DNA from: Mesorhizobium sp.
GTDB taxonomy: Bacteria > Pseudomonadota > Alphaproteobacteria > Rhizobiales > Rhizobiaceae
Direction of reading: 5' to 3'
DNA: 64,000 bases
NCBI GenBank assembly: GCA_004963905.1
Contig: SUGL01000025.1
Span: 1-64,000, forward strand
Below the pieces are notes generated by a model. That model was not told the origin of the DNA, did not search any database, and was given only the letters and a program-made list of their open reading frames with translations. Position 1 is the stretch's first letter; each line of letters opens with the position of its first letter. Of the stretch, positions 18,133 through 26,557 are shown in pieces. The translations under genes were made by a program, and so were the position numbers.

Positions 18133-19044
18133 ATGAACGACGCCGGTCCGGCCGTTGAAAGCCCGATGTCCATTCCCCGCTGGAGATCTCTGCTCTTCGT
18201 TCCTTCTCATGTTCCGCGTTTTGTGGAGGCGGCTCATGAGCGCGGGGCAGATGGCATCATACTCGACCTAGAGGACTCCGTTCCCCAGGATCAAAAAGGT
18301 GAGTCACGGCGCCAGCTTGGTGCATCCGTGGCAAAGGTGGGCCGCAGGGGCGCTTCTGTTTTAGTTCGCGTGAATCGCGGGTTGCGAGCCTTGGCGGCCG
18401 ATCTCGACGCAGCGGTGATGGCGGGCGTTGATGCACTTGTTCTTCCGAAAGTGGATTCGGCAGCGTGGGTAGCAGAGATCGCGAATGCGGTATCGGAACT
18501 CGAACGAGAAAGAAATCTTCCGTTGGGACGTATCCGGTTTCTTGCCCAAATCGAGACCCCAGGTGCCTTGCAAAAGCTATCGGCCATTGCCTCGTCACAT
18601 CCCAGGATGGTCGCAATGGCCCTTGGCCCTGAAGACTTCAGTGCCGCTGTTGGCGGCGCCCCAGAACTTGATCTTCTCTTGACGCCAAACCTTTCTGTTC
18701 TTTTTGCCGCCCGTGCGGCCGGGTTGCTCCCGCTGGGCTTCATAGGAAGCATTGGCGCGTTCTCTGACACTCACAAACTTCGTGAGGCTGCGGAGCGTGC
18801 ACGGCGGCTCGGCTTTGCCGGAGCTTTGGCGATCCATCCAAACCAGGTTGCCATATTCAATGAGGCTTTTTCGCCAAGCCCACAGGAACTCGAATGGGCC
18901 CGTCGTGTCCTCGCGGCGGAGAAAGATGCGACGGCGCAGGGCATAGGCGCGTTCGCCCTGGACGGAAGGATGGTCGATCCACCGGTTATCCAAAGGGCCC
19001 GAGATATCATCGCCACGGATCCGGGCGCCGGGTTGGGCGTCTGA
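18133..19044 (+). CDS. HpcH/HpaI-CitE family lyase, likely citramalyl-CoA lyase
   Basis: A 303-residue TIM-barrel lyase of the CitE group, started at ATG 18133 after a weak AGG. Motifs are SLLFVPSHVPRFVEAA, DGIILDLEDSVP (metal/CoA region), VLVRVNRG, ALVLPKVDSA, LAQIETPGALQ and MALGPEDFSAAVGG. CitE-like enzymes split malyl-CoA-type thioesters into acetyl-CoA and an oxoacid. In this operon the expected reaction is citramalyl-CoA to acetyl-CoA and pyruvate, completing methylaspartate breakdown. It follows the CoA-transferase by 112 bases. Malyl-CoA or methylmalyl-CoA lyase activity is the alternative. Confidence 0.85.
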   Translation: MNDAGPAVESPMSIPRWRSLLFVPSHVPRFVEAAHERGADGIILDLEDSVPQDQKGESRRQLGASVAKVGRRGASVLVRVNRGLRALAADLDAAVMAGVDALVLPKVDSAAWVAEIANAVSELERERNLPLGRIRFLAQIETPGALQKLSAIASSHPRMVAMALGPEDFSAAVGGAPELDLLLTPNLSVLFAARAAGLLPLGFIGSIGAFSDTHKLREAAERARRLGFAGALAIHPNQVAIFNEAFSPSPQELEWARRVLAAEKDATAQGIGAFALDGRMVDPPVIQRARDIIATDPGAGLGV

Positions 19045-19100
19045 GGCCTCAGCGGTTGGTTACCAAACTGGAGCGACCCTACGGCTAGGCGTTATGCAAC

Positions 19101-19117
19101 TCGGCACAATTATTGCT
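19101..19117 (+). promoter_or_regulatory. Possible sigma-54 promoter before the LysR gene
   Basis: TCGGCACAATTATTGCT has GG and GC spaced by exactly ten bases and an intact TTGC, as in -24/-12 promoters. No TGT-N10-ACA element was found upstream, and LysR genes seldom use sigma-54. It lies about 65 bases before the GTG start of the regulator and could be coincidental. Confidence 0.3.
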
Positions 19118-19179
19118 GTCGCGCCATCGCATTTCGAGATAGATTAAACCAATTGCAGTCCGCTCTCGGATGGGTACTC

Positions 19180-20106
19180 GTGGAAATCAGGCAGTTAAGA
19201 TACTTCGTCGGTGTGGTCGAAGCAGGCAGTTTCACGAAGGCCGCTGGCTTCCTTAATGTTGCCCAGAGTGCGCTGAGCCTGCATGTGCGTCAACTGGAGG
19301 AAGCCTTCGGCACTCAACTGCTGATACGCGACAGGACCGGTGTGAGCGTGACGGCGTCAGGAGCCAAACTGCTCGATCGCGCTCGGGCGATTCTTAAAGA
19401 AATTCGACTTACCGAGGTGGAATTGACCAACACAGCTGCTTCCCCCGCCGGGGAGGTGACGATTGGCATTCCGTCTGGAGCTGCTCGCGTCCTGAGCGGT
19501 CCGCTGCTTGAGGCGGTGAGAAACGAACTGCCCAAGGTTTCCCTCAAGATGGTCGAGGGTATGACGGGACCGCTGGAGGAGTGGATGGCTGCTGGACGCT
19601 TCAATCTGGCGGTACTCTACCGCACTGCGGATAGCGTGGGCCGAATGACGGTGATAGCGCGCGAAAACCTTTGTCTGGTGGTACCGTCCGGTGAGCCGCC
19701 TTTCGAAGATGCGATATCTCTGGCCGACCTGCATGCATTCCCCCTGGCGGTTCCCATGCGCAACAACAATGTCAGGCGTTCGGTGGCTGACGTCGTCGCA
19801 CAGCACGGTTGCGCGCTGGACGTCAGGTTTGAAGTGGACTCGCTTTCAACGATCATCAACATGGTCGTAGAGGGGAAAGCGCATTCTATTCTCGCCGCGT
19901 CTGCGGTTCAGAAAGAAGCCTCTCAGGGTCTGGTCCGTACGGTCAAGATCGTGGATCCGGTGATTACCCGCTCCGTTGTGCTTGCTGTAAACCCGAAAGA
20001 TGAGCGTTCCGCCGCCGTGTCCGCAGTCCGCAAGCTCATTCCGAAGGTCGCGAGAGAATTGATTGAAATCCGGAGCTGGGCAGCGGTGGCGCCTGAAGCG
20101 ACTTGA
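19180..20106 (+). CDS. LysR-family transcriptional regulator
   Basis: A 308-residue LysR-type regulator. The start is GTG 19180 (VEIRQLRYFVGVVEAGSFTK), the standard LysR beginning; a TTG further upstream only adds an unconserved extension. The winged helix-turn-helix covers about residues 1-60 (AAGFLNVAQSALSLHVRQLE is the recognition region), followed by a two-lobe effector-binding domain with VTIGIPSGAARVLSGPLLEA. It lies between the lyase gene and the aldehyde dehydrogenase/mesaconase operon, all on one strand. It therefore probably controls this methylaspartate cluster, perhaps through the palindromes just upstream of the dehydrogenase. The ligand is unknown. Confidence 0.9.
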   Translation: MEIRQLRYFVGVVEAGSFTKAAGFLNVAQSALSLHVRQLEEAFGTQLLIRDRTGVSVTASGAKLLDRARAILKEIRLTEVELTNTAASPAGEVTIGIPSGAARVLSGPLLEAVRNELPKVSLKMVEGMTGPLEEWMAAGRFNLAVLYRTADSVGRMTVIARENLCLVVPSGEPPFEDAISLADLHAFPLAVPMRNNNVRRSVADVVAQHGCALDVRFEVDSLSTIINMVVEGKAHSILAASAVQKEASQGLVRTVKIVDPVITRSVVLAVNPKDERSAAVSAVRKLIPKVARELIEIRSWAAVAPEAT

Positions 20107-20142
20107 CAGCCGTCGATCTATAAACAGGACACGTTTTTTGCG

Positions 20143-20170
20143 ATCCAGATCAATCTGGATTCCAGATGGA
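20143..20170. promoter_or_regulatory. Palindromic operator candidate upstream of the aldehyde dehydrogenase
   Basis: ATCCAGAT-CA-ATCTGGAT (20143-20160) is a perfect 8-2-8 inverted repeat, followed at once by TCCAGATGGA, a further half-site pair. The cluster of TCCAGAT half-sites is in the intergenic space between the LysR gene and the dehydrogenase, a natural position for a regulator binding site. Confidence 0.5.
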
Positions 20171-20295
20171 TTTCCGCATTAAACGATATTTGACCTGCCG
20201 TGACCATCGCGACCAAACTGGCCCAGCGAGTTCAGCCGTTTCGACACCCAACGGTGCTCGTATGGCAAAAAATATTCACACAAGTGGAGCCCGCG

Positions 20296-21729
20296 ATGTC
20301 CGACGCCAAGAGCTACGAGCTCTTCATTAACGGCAAATGGCGAGCCGGTGGCAGCAGAGCAACATTGCCGGTGATCAACCCGGCGACGGAGAAGGTATTT
20401 GCCTCAGTGGCCTCGGCTACGGTGTCAGACTTGGATGAAGTTCTTACTTCGGCAGAACGCAGCCGCAAGGCGTGGTCCTCACGACCCGCCAAAGAGCGTG
20501 GCGAGATCCTCGTCTCTGCCGCCAGCATTCTGGCAGAGAAAGCTGGCGCCGCAGCCAGGGACCTGTCGTCCGAACAGGGAAAGACGATTGCCGAAGCGAC
20601 AGGAGAATACGCGCGCGCGGTCGAAACGCTGGAATGGAACGGCCGGCATGCTGATGAGCTATCGGTCCCGATTCCGTTAGGCCCGAACAGGATGATCGTC
20701 CCGGAGCCGCTCGGTGTCGTCGCTGCCTTTACGCCCTGGAACTATCCGGCCGTTCTCATCGCCCGCAAGCTCGCCCCCGCGCTGGCGGCAGGCTGCCCGG
20801 TGATCCTCAAAGGGGCCGAAGAGACGCCAAGCGTGGCTGTTCATATCGTGGAATCGTTGCGCCAAGCAGGGATACCGGAAGGAGTGGTCAACCTGGTGTT
20901 TGGTGTGCCTGTGCATATATCGCGGCATCTGCTCAGTTCGCCAATAGTGAAAGTCTTGACGTTTACGGGGTCAACTGCTGTTGGAAAACAGCTAGCAACG
21001 CTCGCCGCGAACAATTTGCAGCGTTGCATTCTTGAACTCGGTGGACATTCCCCAGTTATCGTGTGCGAAGATGCCGACCTGGCAACGGCTATACCGGCTA
21101 TTTCGGAATACAAATTCGAGTGCGCGGGCCAGAGTTGTAATGCGCCCAGCAGGATTCTTGTCGCCCGATCCCGCTATGAGGAATTCCTGTTCCGGATGAC
21201 GGAGGCGGTCCGAAAAATCAGGATCGGACCACCGGATGACCCTGCAACGCAAATGGGGCCAATGGCAAACGCGCGTCGAATAGAGGCCATGAAGCGCCTG
21301 ACCAAGGATGCGGTAGAAGGCGGCGCCCGCATCGAGACCGGTGGCACCCCCCTTGACCGACCGGGGTTTTACTGGCCTCCAACCATTTTAACGGGCGTAC
21401 CGAAGGAAGCTAGAGTGCTTCATGAAGAGCCGTTCGGACCGATACTCACTGTGGCTCCTTTCGATACGATCGAAGAGGCGATCGATGAAGCCAACGCCAC
21501 GGAGTACGGTCTGGCCGCCTACTTGTTTACTGGCGCGGCCGATACGCAACAGAGGCTTGTGAGCGGTCTTTCTGCGGGCGCTGTTAGTGTGAATTACCTG
21601 AAAGGGGTTTCCGCTGATGCCCCTTATGGAGGAGTCAAGCAAAGCGGCTATGGATATGAAGGCGGCGAGCAGGGGGTGCGAAGCTTCCAGATTCTGAAAA
21701 TGGTCAATGGCCTCGGTTCGTTTGGATAA
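20296..21729 (+). CDS. NAD(P)-dependent aldehyde dehydrogenase, succinate-semialdehyde dehydrogenase-like
   Basis: A 477-residue aldehyde dehydrogenase started at ATG 20296 with GTGGAG six bases upstream; a longer frame from 20200 lacks a ribosome site. Key elements are VAAFTPWNYPAVLIARKLAP, FTGSTAVGKQLA, LELGGHSPVIV (catalytic Glu), FECAGQSCNAPSRILV (catalytic Cys) and EEPFGPILTV. The group is closest by eye to semialdehyde dehydrogenases of the GabD type. The mesaconase-like gene starts five bases after its stop, so they are cotranscribed. Its role in methylaspartate breakdown is not obvious. It may oxidise a semialdehyde made by one of the neighbouring aminotransferases. Confidence 0.88.
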   Translation: MSDAKSYELFINGKWRAGGSRATLPVINPATEKVFASVASATVSDLDEVLTSAERSRKAWSSRPAKERGEILVSAASILAEKAGAAARDLSSEQGKTIAEATGEYARAVETLEWNGRHADELSVPIPLGPNRMIVPEPLGVVAAFTPWNYPAVLIARKLAPALAAGCPVILKGAEETPSVAVHIVESLRQAGIPEGVVNLVFGVPVHISRHLLSSPIVKVLTFTGSTAVGKQLATLAANNLQRCILELGGHSPVIVCEDADLATAIPAISEYKFECAGQSCNAPSRILVARSRYEEFLFRMTEAVRKIRIGPPDDPATQMGPMANARRIEAMKRLTKDAVEGGARIETGGTPLDRPGFYWPPTILTGVPKEARVLHEEPFGPILTVAPFDTIEEAIDEANATEYGLAAYLFTGAADTQQRLVSGLSAGAVSVNYLKGVSADAPYGGVKQSGYGYEGGEQGVRSFQILKMVNGLGSFG

Positions 21730-21734
21730 ATTCG

Positions 21735-23279
21735 GTGGGAAACAGAACACGGACCATCGCCGGTAGCGACATCACAAGGAGCGTCGCCGACGCCCTCCAG
21801 TACATCTCGTACTATCATCCTCCAGATTATATCCGTTCTCTTTCTCACGCATACACGCGAGAACAGAGCCCGTCGGCGAAGAATGCCATAGGTCAGATTC
21901 TGCTGAACTCCCGCATGGCGGCCTTTGGGCGGCGCCCGATTTGTCAGGACACCGGACTTGTGGTTGTCTTCGCAAAGGTCGGCATGGATGCCCGTATTAA
22001 GTCAACGGCCAGTTTCGCTGATCTTGTGAATGAGGGCGTACGTCAAGCCTATCTTGATCGGGACAATCCCCTTCGGGCATCGATCGTTGCGGATCCCCTC
22101 GCTAGACGGGTCAACACCCGCGACAACACGCCGGCAGTTGTCCATGTCGACCTGGTGCAAGGTAACCAGATTGAGATCACCATCGCCGCAAAAGGCGGCG
22201 GGTCGGAGAACAAGGCACGTTTTACCACCCTCAATCCCAGCGCGTCCGTTTCCGACTGGGTGGTCAATACCGTTTCGACCCTTGGCAGCGGGTGGTGTCC
22301 ACCTGGACTGATCTCTGTCGGCATCGGTGGTAGCGCTGAAAAGGCGATGCTGCTGGCCAAGGAGGCCATGAACGAGCCCATCGATATGGCGGAACTGATC
22401 GCAAGGGGGGCGTCGAGCGCAGAGGAGGGGCTGCGGATTGAGCTTTATGAGCGGATCAACGCTCTTGGTATCGGCGCCCAAGGCCTTGGTGGTCTGACGA
22501 CAGTCGTTGACGTCAAGGTTGCGACCTATCCTACTCATGCTGCGTCCAAGCCTGTGGCGCTCATCCCGCAATGCGCCGCCAACCGGCACCTGAAGTTTAC
22601 TTTGGACGGCTCTGGACCCATCAGCCTCCAGCCGCCCGATTTGCGCGCATGGCCCGACATCGGAGCCGACGAATTGAACCCAGCCGGCGTCCGGCGGGTC
22701 AATTTAGATACGCTGACGAAGGAAGAGACGGCATCGTGGCGCTGCGGTGAAACGCTCCTGCTGTCTGGAAAGATGCTGACGGGCCGTGACGCTGCCCACA
22801 AACGAATGGTCGAACTGATCGATGCCGGCAAGCCGCTCCCAGTCGATCTGCGGGGACGCGTGATCTACTACGTCGGTCCCGTCCGGGCAGTGAGGAATGA
22901 AGTCGTTGGACCCGCCGGTCCAACAACCTCCAGCCGCTTGGACGATTTTACGGACAAGGTGCTCGCCGAAACCGGCCTTTTCGCGATGGTGGGCAAAGCG
23001 GAGAGGGGACCGGCGGCCATCGCGTCGATTGTAAGACACAAAACGCCATACCTTGCTGCAGTGGGTGGCGCTGCGTACCTGATTTCAAAGTCGATTAAGG
23101 CGGCGCGGATTGTCGCCTTTGAAGACCTGGGCATGGAAGCCATCTATGAATTCGATGTGCAGGACATGCCCGTCATCATGGCTATCGATGTTGAGGGAAA
23201 CTCCATTCACAATTCCGGGCCTCTGGAGTGGCGTAAGCGTATGGCGGCCGACAGCATCGCACGCAACATCGGTGTTTGA
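21735..23279 (+). CDS. Class I (Fe-S) fumarase, probable mesaconase
   Basis: A 514-residue class I fumarate hydratase with fused alpha and beta parts, started at GTG 21735. The alpha domain has RRPICQDTGLVVVFAKVG (first cluster Cys), KGGGSENKARF, GSGWCPPGLISVGIGGSAEK and LIPQCAANRHLKF (further cluster Cys). The beta domain begins near residue 300 with LLLSGKMLTGRDAAHKR and includes VVGPAGPTTSSRLDDF. These oxygen-sensitive [4Fe-4S] enzymes hydrate fumarate, and many also hydrate mesaconate to (S)-citramalate. Its position with methylaspartate ammonia-lyase, a CoA-transferase and a CitE-like lyase makes the mesaconase role likely. Housekeeping fumarase activity remains possible. Confidence 0.88.
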   Translation: MGNRTRTIAGSDITRSVADALQYISYYHPPDYIRSLSHAYTREQSPSAKNAIGQILLNSRMAAFGRRPICQDTGLVVVFAKVGMDARIKSTASFADLVNEGVRQAYLDRDNPLRASIVADPLARRVNTRDNTPAVVHVDLVQGNQIEITIAAKGGGSENKARFTTLNPSASVSDWVVNTVSTLGSGWCPPGLISVGIGGSAEKAMLLAKEAMNEPIDMAELIARGASSAEEGLRIELYERINALGIGAQGLGGLTTVVDVKVATYPTHAASKPVALIPQCAANRHLKFTLDGSGPISLQPPDLRAWPDIGADELNPAGVRRVNLDTLTKEETASWRCGETLLLSGKMLTGRDAAHKRMVELIDAGKPLPVDLRGRVIYYVGPVRAVRNEVVGPAGPTTSSRLDDFTDKVLAETGLFAMVGKAERGPAAIASIVRHKTPYLAAVGGAAYLISKSIKAARIVAFEDLGMEAIYEFDVQDMPVIMAIDVEGNSIHNSGPLEWRKRMAADSIARNIGV

Positions 23280-23778
23280 GTCTTTCCGGTTGGGCGATTT
23301 CGGCCAGACCCGAGCGCCAAATTATCGGGCAAGCCATAAGACGAGCGGCATTTGCGGTGCCCTGCGCCTCGGCGAGCCGGACAAGCAAGGCCTTCAGTTC
23401 ACCCTAATAGCTGAATGTGCGAAGTGAATACTGCATTGAGTATGCCGTCCATGCGATCGAGGGTCGAATGCAGTCGCGCGTCTATCAAGTACGGCAGCGA
23501 GATTCAAGAAAATCGGTTATCTATTTATCATGGTCTCCGCCGCCGCCGACTATCCTCTCCAGCTGCACCATTGCCCCGTTAGGCGTTGGGGCGATAGCCA
23601 AATTACTTCTGCAGCTTTTCTCAGCGGATCGCTCTCCCTCAGCTGATTTTCGTACCCATTCTAGCACATCTCGGGCCTGGAACGGATGCCTTCCACTACT
23701 ACATTCGGTCGTTTCAATTGATAATAGAATTGATCGGCACACGGCGCGCTGTCGATCGCTGCTTGAGAGCAACAGGTT
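23280..23778. other. Intergenic stretch without a convincing gene
   Basis: Five hundred bases between the mesaconase gene and the Lrp-type regulator. A minus-strand frame of 94 codons (23521-23805) overlaps the regulator start and has no recognisable family or good ribosome site. The promoter of the Lrp gene must lie at the right end, where the sequence is A/T-rich, but no clear hexamers stand out. Confidence 0.4.
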
Positions 23779-24276
23779 ATGAAGTCGAAACCCGATCCCG
23801 TGCAACTCGACAGTTGGGACCTCCGGATCCTCTCCGAAATTCAGGCAGACGGTCGGATTTCAAAAAGTGAGCTTGCAAAACGAGTTCATCTTTCGGCGTC
23901 CGCCTGTTCGGAGCGGCTCCGAGCACTCAAGGCCGCAGGGATTATTGAGGGATTTTATGCGCGACTGAGTCCTGCCCTCATCGGCGGCATGATCTTTGTG
24001 ATGGTGGAGGTCGTGCTGGATCGTCATCGTCTTGAGGACCAACGACACTTCGAAACTGCTATCCAAGAGATTCCGGAAATCCTGGACTGCTGGGCAATTG
24101 GGGGGCGCGTGGATTATCTGATGCGGGTCGCATCTCGTTCTATGGCCGCCTATCAGGATTTCATGGAGGGACTGCTGCAGGCAGGCTTGGGGATTGATCA
24201 ATACTATAGCCTTGTCGTCACGAAACCAGTGAAGTCCAATTCACCGATACCTTTGTCCGCCCTGAGGCAACGGTAA
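23779..24276 (+). CDS. Lrp/AsnC-family transcriptional regulator
   Basis: A 165-residue feast/famine regulator. The N-terminal helix-turn-helix is seen in LDSWDLRILSEIQADGRISK and ELAKRVHLSASACSERLRAL, followed by the RAM ligand-binding domain (AIGGRVDYLMRVASRSMAAY). Lrp-type proteins bind amino acids and often control an adjacent amino-acid gene. Directly downstream is a decayed copy of the aminotransferase gene whose intact copy starts at 28200, so the regulator probably belonged to, and may still control, that aminotransferase. Confidence 0.92.
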   Translation: MKSKPDPVQLDSWDLRILSEIQADGRISKSELAKRVHLSASACSERLRALKAAGIIEGFYARLSPALIGGMIFVMVEVVLDRHRLEDQRHFETAIQEIPEILDCWAIGGRVDYLMRVASRSMAAYQDFMEGLLQAGLGIDQYYSLVVTKPVKSNSPIPLSALRQR

Positions 24277-24329
24277 AACCGAAAGCTTAAGTTTCAACGG
24301 CGTTTGGCACGGATCCCGTAGATTCGTCG

Positions 24330-24600
24330 GCAAAAGGCACCCATTCCGGCGAAACTCAAGGGACATTTGCGGTATACTAATTGCTGGAAAAAGGTGGCCG
24401 AGCGCTATCCGCCAGTTGATGGCGAGGAAGGACGATGCGCTTGAGCAATCTGGAACCGATCAATTCCAGGAGACGGATCGAAGCAGCCATCGGGCACTTG
24501 GCCAGCACGGTTGCGGCGAGAGCCAAACCGGATCGTGCCTGGTGGAGGAGGCGTCGATATCTACGATGCGAAGTGCCGAAAAATGCCTCTACCGCTACCT
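24330..24600 (+). pseudogene. Decayed copy of the aminotransferase promoter and 5' end
   Basis: This stretch parallels 28100-28350: AAACTCAAGGGACATTTGCG against AAACTCGAGGGACGTTTCCG, then GGTATACTAATTGCT against GGTATGCTATTTGCT, then the coding start MRLSNLEP against MRLSNLGT. After about 15 codons the frame is lost. It is a remnant of a second copy of the same locus and lies immediately behind the Lrp gene. The two copies now bracket the TIR/SLATT cassette. Confidence 0.7.
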
Positions 24601-25082
24601 CAAGGGGGGGGGCTTTCGCCCTGGATTGGCGATCAGTGGCGATTGAGCTTAGTCGCGGTCAGCGCATCCGTGTAGGGGGCGAAATCTACAGCGAGGGTTT
24701 GGCAAGCCGACGGGTAGCGGGAGTGCAAGCTGGCCCGCTCGGCCTTGGCGACCAACCCCGGCCCTCGACGCCTGCGGACATTCGGAGATCGCTCCATCGC
24801 GTTTTTACGTCGTAAGTTCGTTGCTGATCGAGATTAGGAGATCGTCTGTCCTGTTTGACATTGCTGGTCTCCGCAGCCTTCTAAGCGAGGAGCATCGCTG
24901 TACCGGGGTCGCGTAGGTGGGTGACAAGGCCGGTCACTCCTGCCAGCCGACGTGGTCTTCGAGAAGGTAGAGGTTGCCTACCGGCTGGAGAGCATGGTGC
25001 CAGTTTTCACAAGACAAGGCTCGCTTAATCGAATGGGCGTCAAGTTCATAGATTGCGAACAGATCATGGGGGGATTTGAATA
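24601..25082. other. Non-coding stretch before the TIR operon
   Basis: No gene is recognisable. The last hundred bases, ending in a GGGGGG stretch ten bases before the GTG of the first TIR gene, probably contain the promoter and ribosome site of that operon. No terminal inverted repeats of a mobile element were identified. Confidence 0.4.
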
Positions 25083-25670
25083 GTGCTACTGACCGAGGCA
25101 GAGCTGAAAAGAGTTGCGAATGCCAGTCGAGGACATAGAGCCGCATCGATCGTTCTAAAGGAAGAGATGGCCGCAGCTACAGCCAGATCGTCATTCGACG
25201 TTTTTCTGTCACATTCTTTCAAAGACGCAGAGATCGTTCTCGGTGTGAAGCGGATTTTTGAGGAGCTTGGGTTCACTGCTTACGTAGATTGGATCGAAGA
25301 TTCACAACTGGACCGCACAAAGGTCTCCTCGGCCACTGCCGAGTTGCTGCGGACCCGTATGAGGCAGTCAAAGACGCTAATCTATGTTCATTCAAACAAT
25401 TCTCCAGGTTCCAGATGGATGCCTTGGGAGCTTGGCTTTTTCGATGGGTTTCGGACCGCGGTAGCAGTTCTCCCCGTGGCAAAAAATTCTTCGGAAACAT
25501 TCTCTGGGCAAGAATTTTTGGGCCTATACCCTTACATTGATGGGACAGGACCTGCATTCCTGTTTATGAACAGAGGGACCGCGCCTCGCTCAAGAATAGG
25601 CTCTGTAAGCTCGACTGCTAACCTCACGTTTGCCAAATCCTGGCTTAAAGAATTTACCGCCACAAAATAG
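25083..25670 (+). CDS. TIR-domain protein, first gene of a TIR/SLATT/TIR operon
   Basis: A 195-residue protein whose residues about 38-130 form a TIR fold: FDVFLSHSFKDAEIVLGVKR, IFEELGFTAYVDW and SRWMPWELGFFDG. Glu116 in the WELG block sits where catalytic TIR domains place the NAD-cleaving glutamate. There is no second recognisable domain and no membrane helix. The start is GTG 25083, with a G-rich ribosome site; an ATG at 25167 just before the TIR fold is an alternative. The next gene follows after 17 bases. Bacterial TIR proteins make nucleotide signals or deplete NAD in anti-phage defence. Given its partners, signalling to a membrane effector is the best guess. Confidence 0.82.
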   Translation: MLLTEAELKRVANASRGHRAASIVLKEEMAAATARSSFDVFLSHSFKDAEIVLGVKRIFEELGFTAYVDWIEDSQLDRTKVSSATAELLRTRMRQSKTLIYVHSNNSPGSRWMPWELGFFDGFRTAVAVLPVAKNSSETFSGQEFLGLYPYIDGTGPAFLFMNRGTAPRSRIGSVSSTANLTFAKSWLKEFTATK

Positions 25671-25687
25671 ACTGGTGTGCTTCAAAA

Positions 25688-26548
25688 ATGAAATATCCTG
25701 GACTCTATAATAGCGCCGACGTGGCATCAAACGAGCAGCAGGCGACGTTTCTCCGCCTGATCCGGACAGAGTACGTTCTTCTTTTTCTTGCGTCGGTTCT
25801 CTCTTTGGATTTGTCGCTATCAAAGGTCTATTTCGGTGTGTATGCTGCCGTGTTTCTTTGTTCAATGGGAATCCTCATTTTCCGTTCGGTCACAAAGCCC
25901 GAGCAGGTCTGGTATCAAGCCAGAGCTTTGGCAGAGTCAGTAAAGACATTGACTTGGCGCTTTGCGATGCGAGCACAGCCGTTCGATGACGCGCGTGCGG
26001 CCGACGCTAGAGCTGATTTTCGCAAGCTCATGGAAGACATTCTTGATAGCAATCGTCACCTTGGCAGCGCGTTGAGCGGCACCGATTCAGCATCCCCCCA
26101 AACAACCGATCAGATGATGTCGATAAGGGACTCCCCGCTAAAAGAAAGAAAGGAGCTATACCTGCAGAAACGAATTTGCGATCAACGTAAGTGGTACGAG
26201 AAGAAAGCGCGCTCGAACAAGAGATCCGCAAAAATCTGGATGGGCCTTGGTGTCATTGCCTACGCTCTGGGGTTCTCGTTCATCGTAGTACGTATCGCTG
26301 ACCCAGCGATGCCAGGCTGGCCGACAGAGCCGTTAATCGTTATTGCCGCCTCGCTTATCGGGTGGACCCAGATCAAGAAATTTAACGAATTGGCATCGGC
26401 TTACACGTTGACAGCTCACGAGATCGGATTGACTGCCGACCTTATTACGGACGCCAACTCGGATGAGGCATTCTCCGCCGCGGTGAACGAAGCCGAACTG
26501 GCTTTCTCACGGGAGCACACCCAGTGGGTTGCTCGTCAAAACAACTAA
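25688..26548 (+). CDS. SLATT / DUF4231-type membrane protein, putative pore-forming effector
   Basis: A 286-residue protein with two pairs of predicted membrane helices. The first is at about residues 28-65 (YVLLFLASVLSLDL and VYFGVYAAVFLCSMGILIF) and the second at about 183-230 (IWMGLGVIAYALGFSFIVV and PLIVIAASLIGW). Between and after them are charged helical segments such as KKARSNKRSAKIW and YTLTAHEIGLTADLI. This layout fits the SLATT superfamily (SMODS/SLOG-associating two-TM effectors; paired SLATT_3 and SLATT_1 regions, often labelled DUF4231). These are predicted to open membrane pores when nucleotide signals are made. It is sandwiched between two TIR genes with gaps of 17 and 9 bases, so it is the likely effector of a three-gene system. 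Confidence 0.75.
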   Translation: MKYPGLYNSADVASNEQQATFLRLIRTEYVLLFLASVLSLDLSLSKVYFGVYAAVFLCSMGILIFRSVTKPEQVWYQARALAESVKTLTWRFAMRAQPFDDARAADARADFRKLMEDILDSNRHLGSALSGTDSASPQTTDQMMSIRDSPLKERKELYLQKRICDQRKWYEKKARSNKRSAKIWMGLGVIAYALGFSFIVVRIADPAMPGWPTEPLIVIAASLIGWTQIKKFNELASAYTLTAHEIGLTADLITDANSDEAFSAAVNEAELAFSREHTQWVARQNN

Positions 26549-26557
26549 GAGACAACA

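Noticed and set aside
23521..23805. 94-codon minus-strand ORF upstream of the Lrp gene
   Set aside because: It overlaps the Lrp start, has no ribosome site or family, and low-complexity parts; probably chance.
24309..24324. TGGCACGGATCCCGTA as a sigma-54 promoter
   Set aside because: The GC at -12 is absent (GT at that position), and the intact copy at 28060 does not preserve it.
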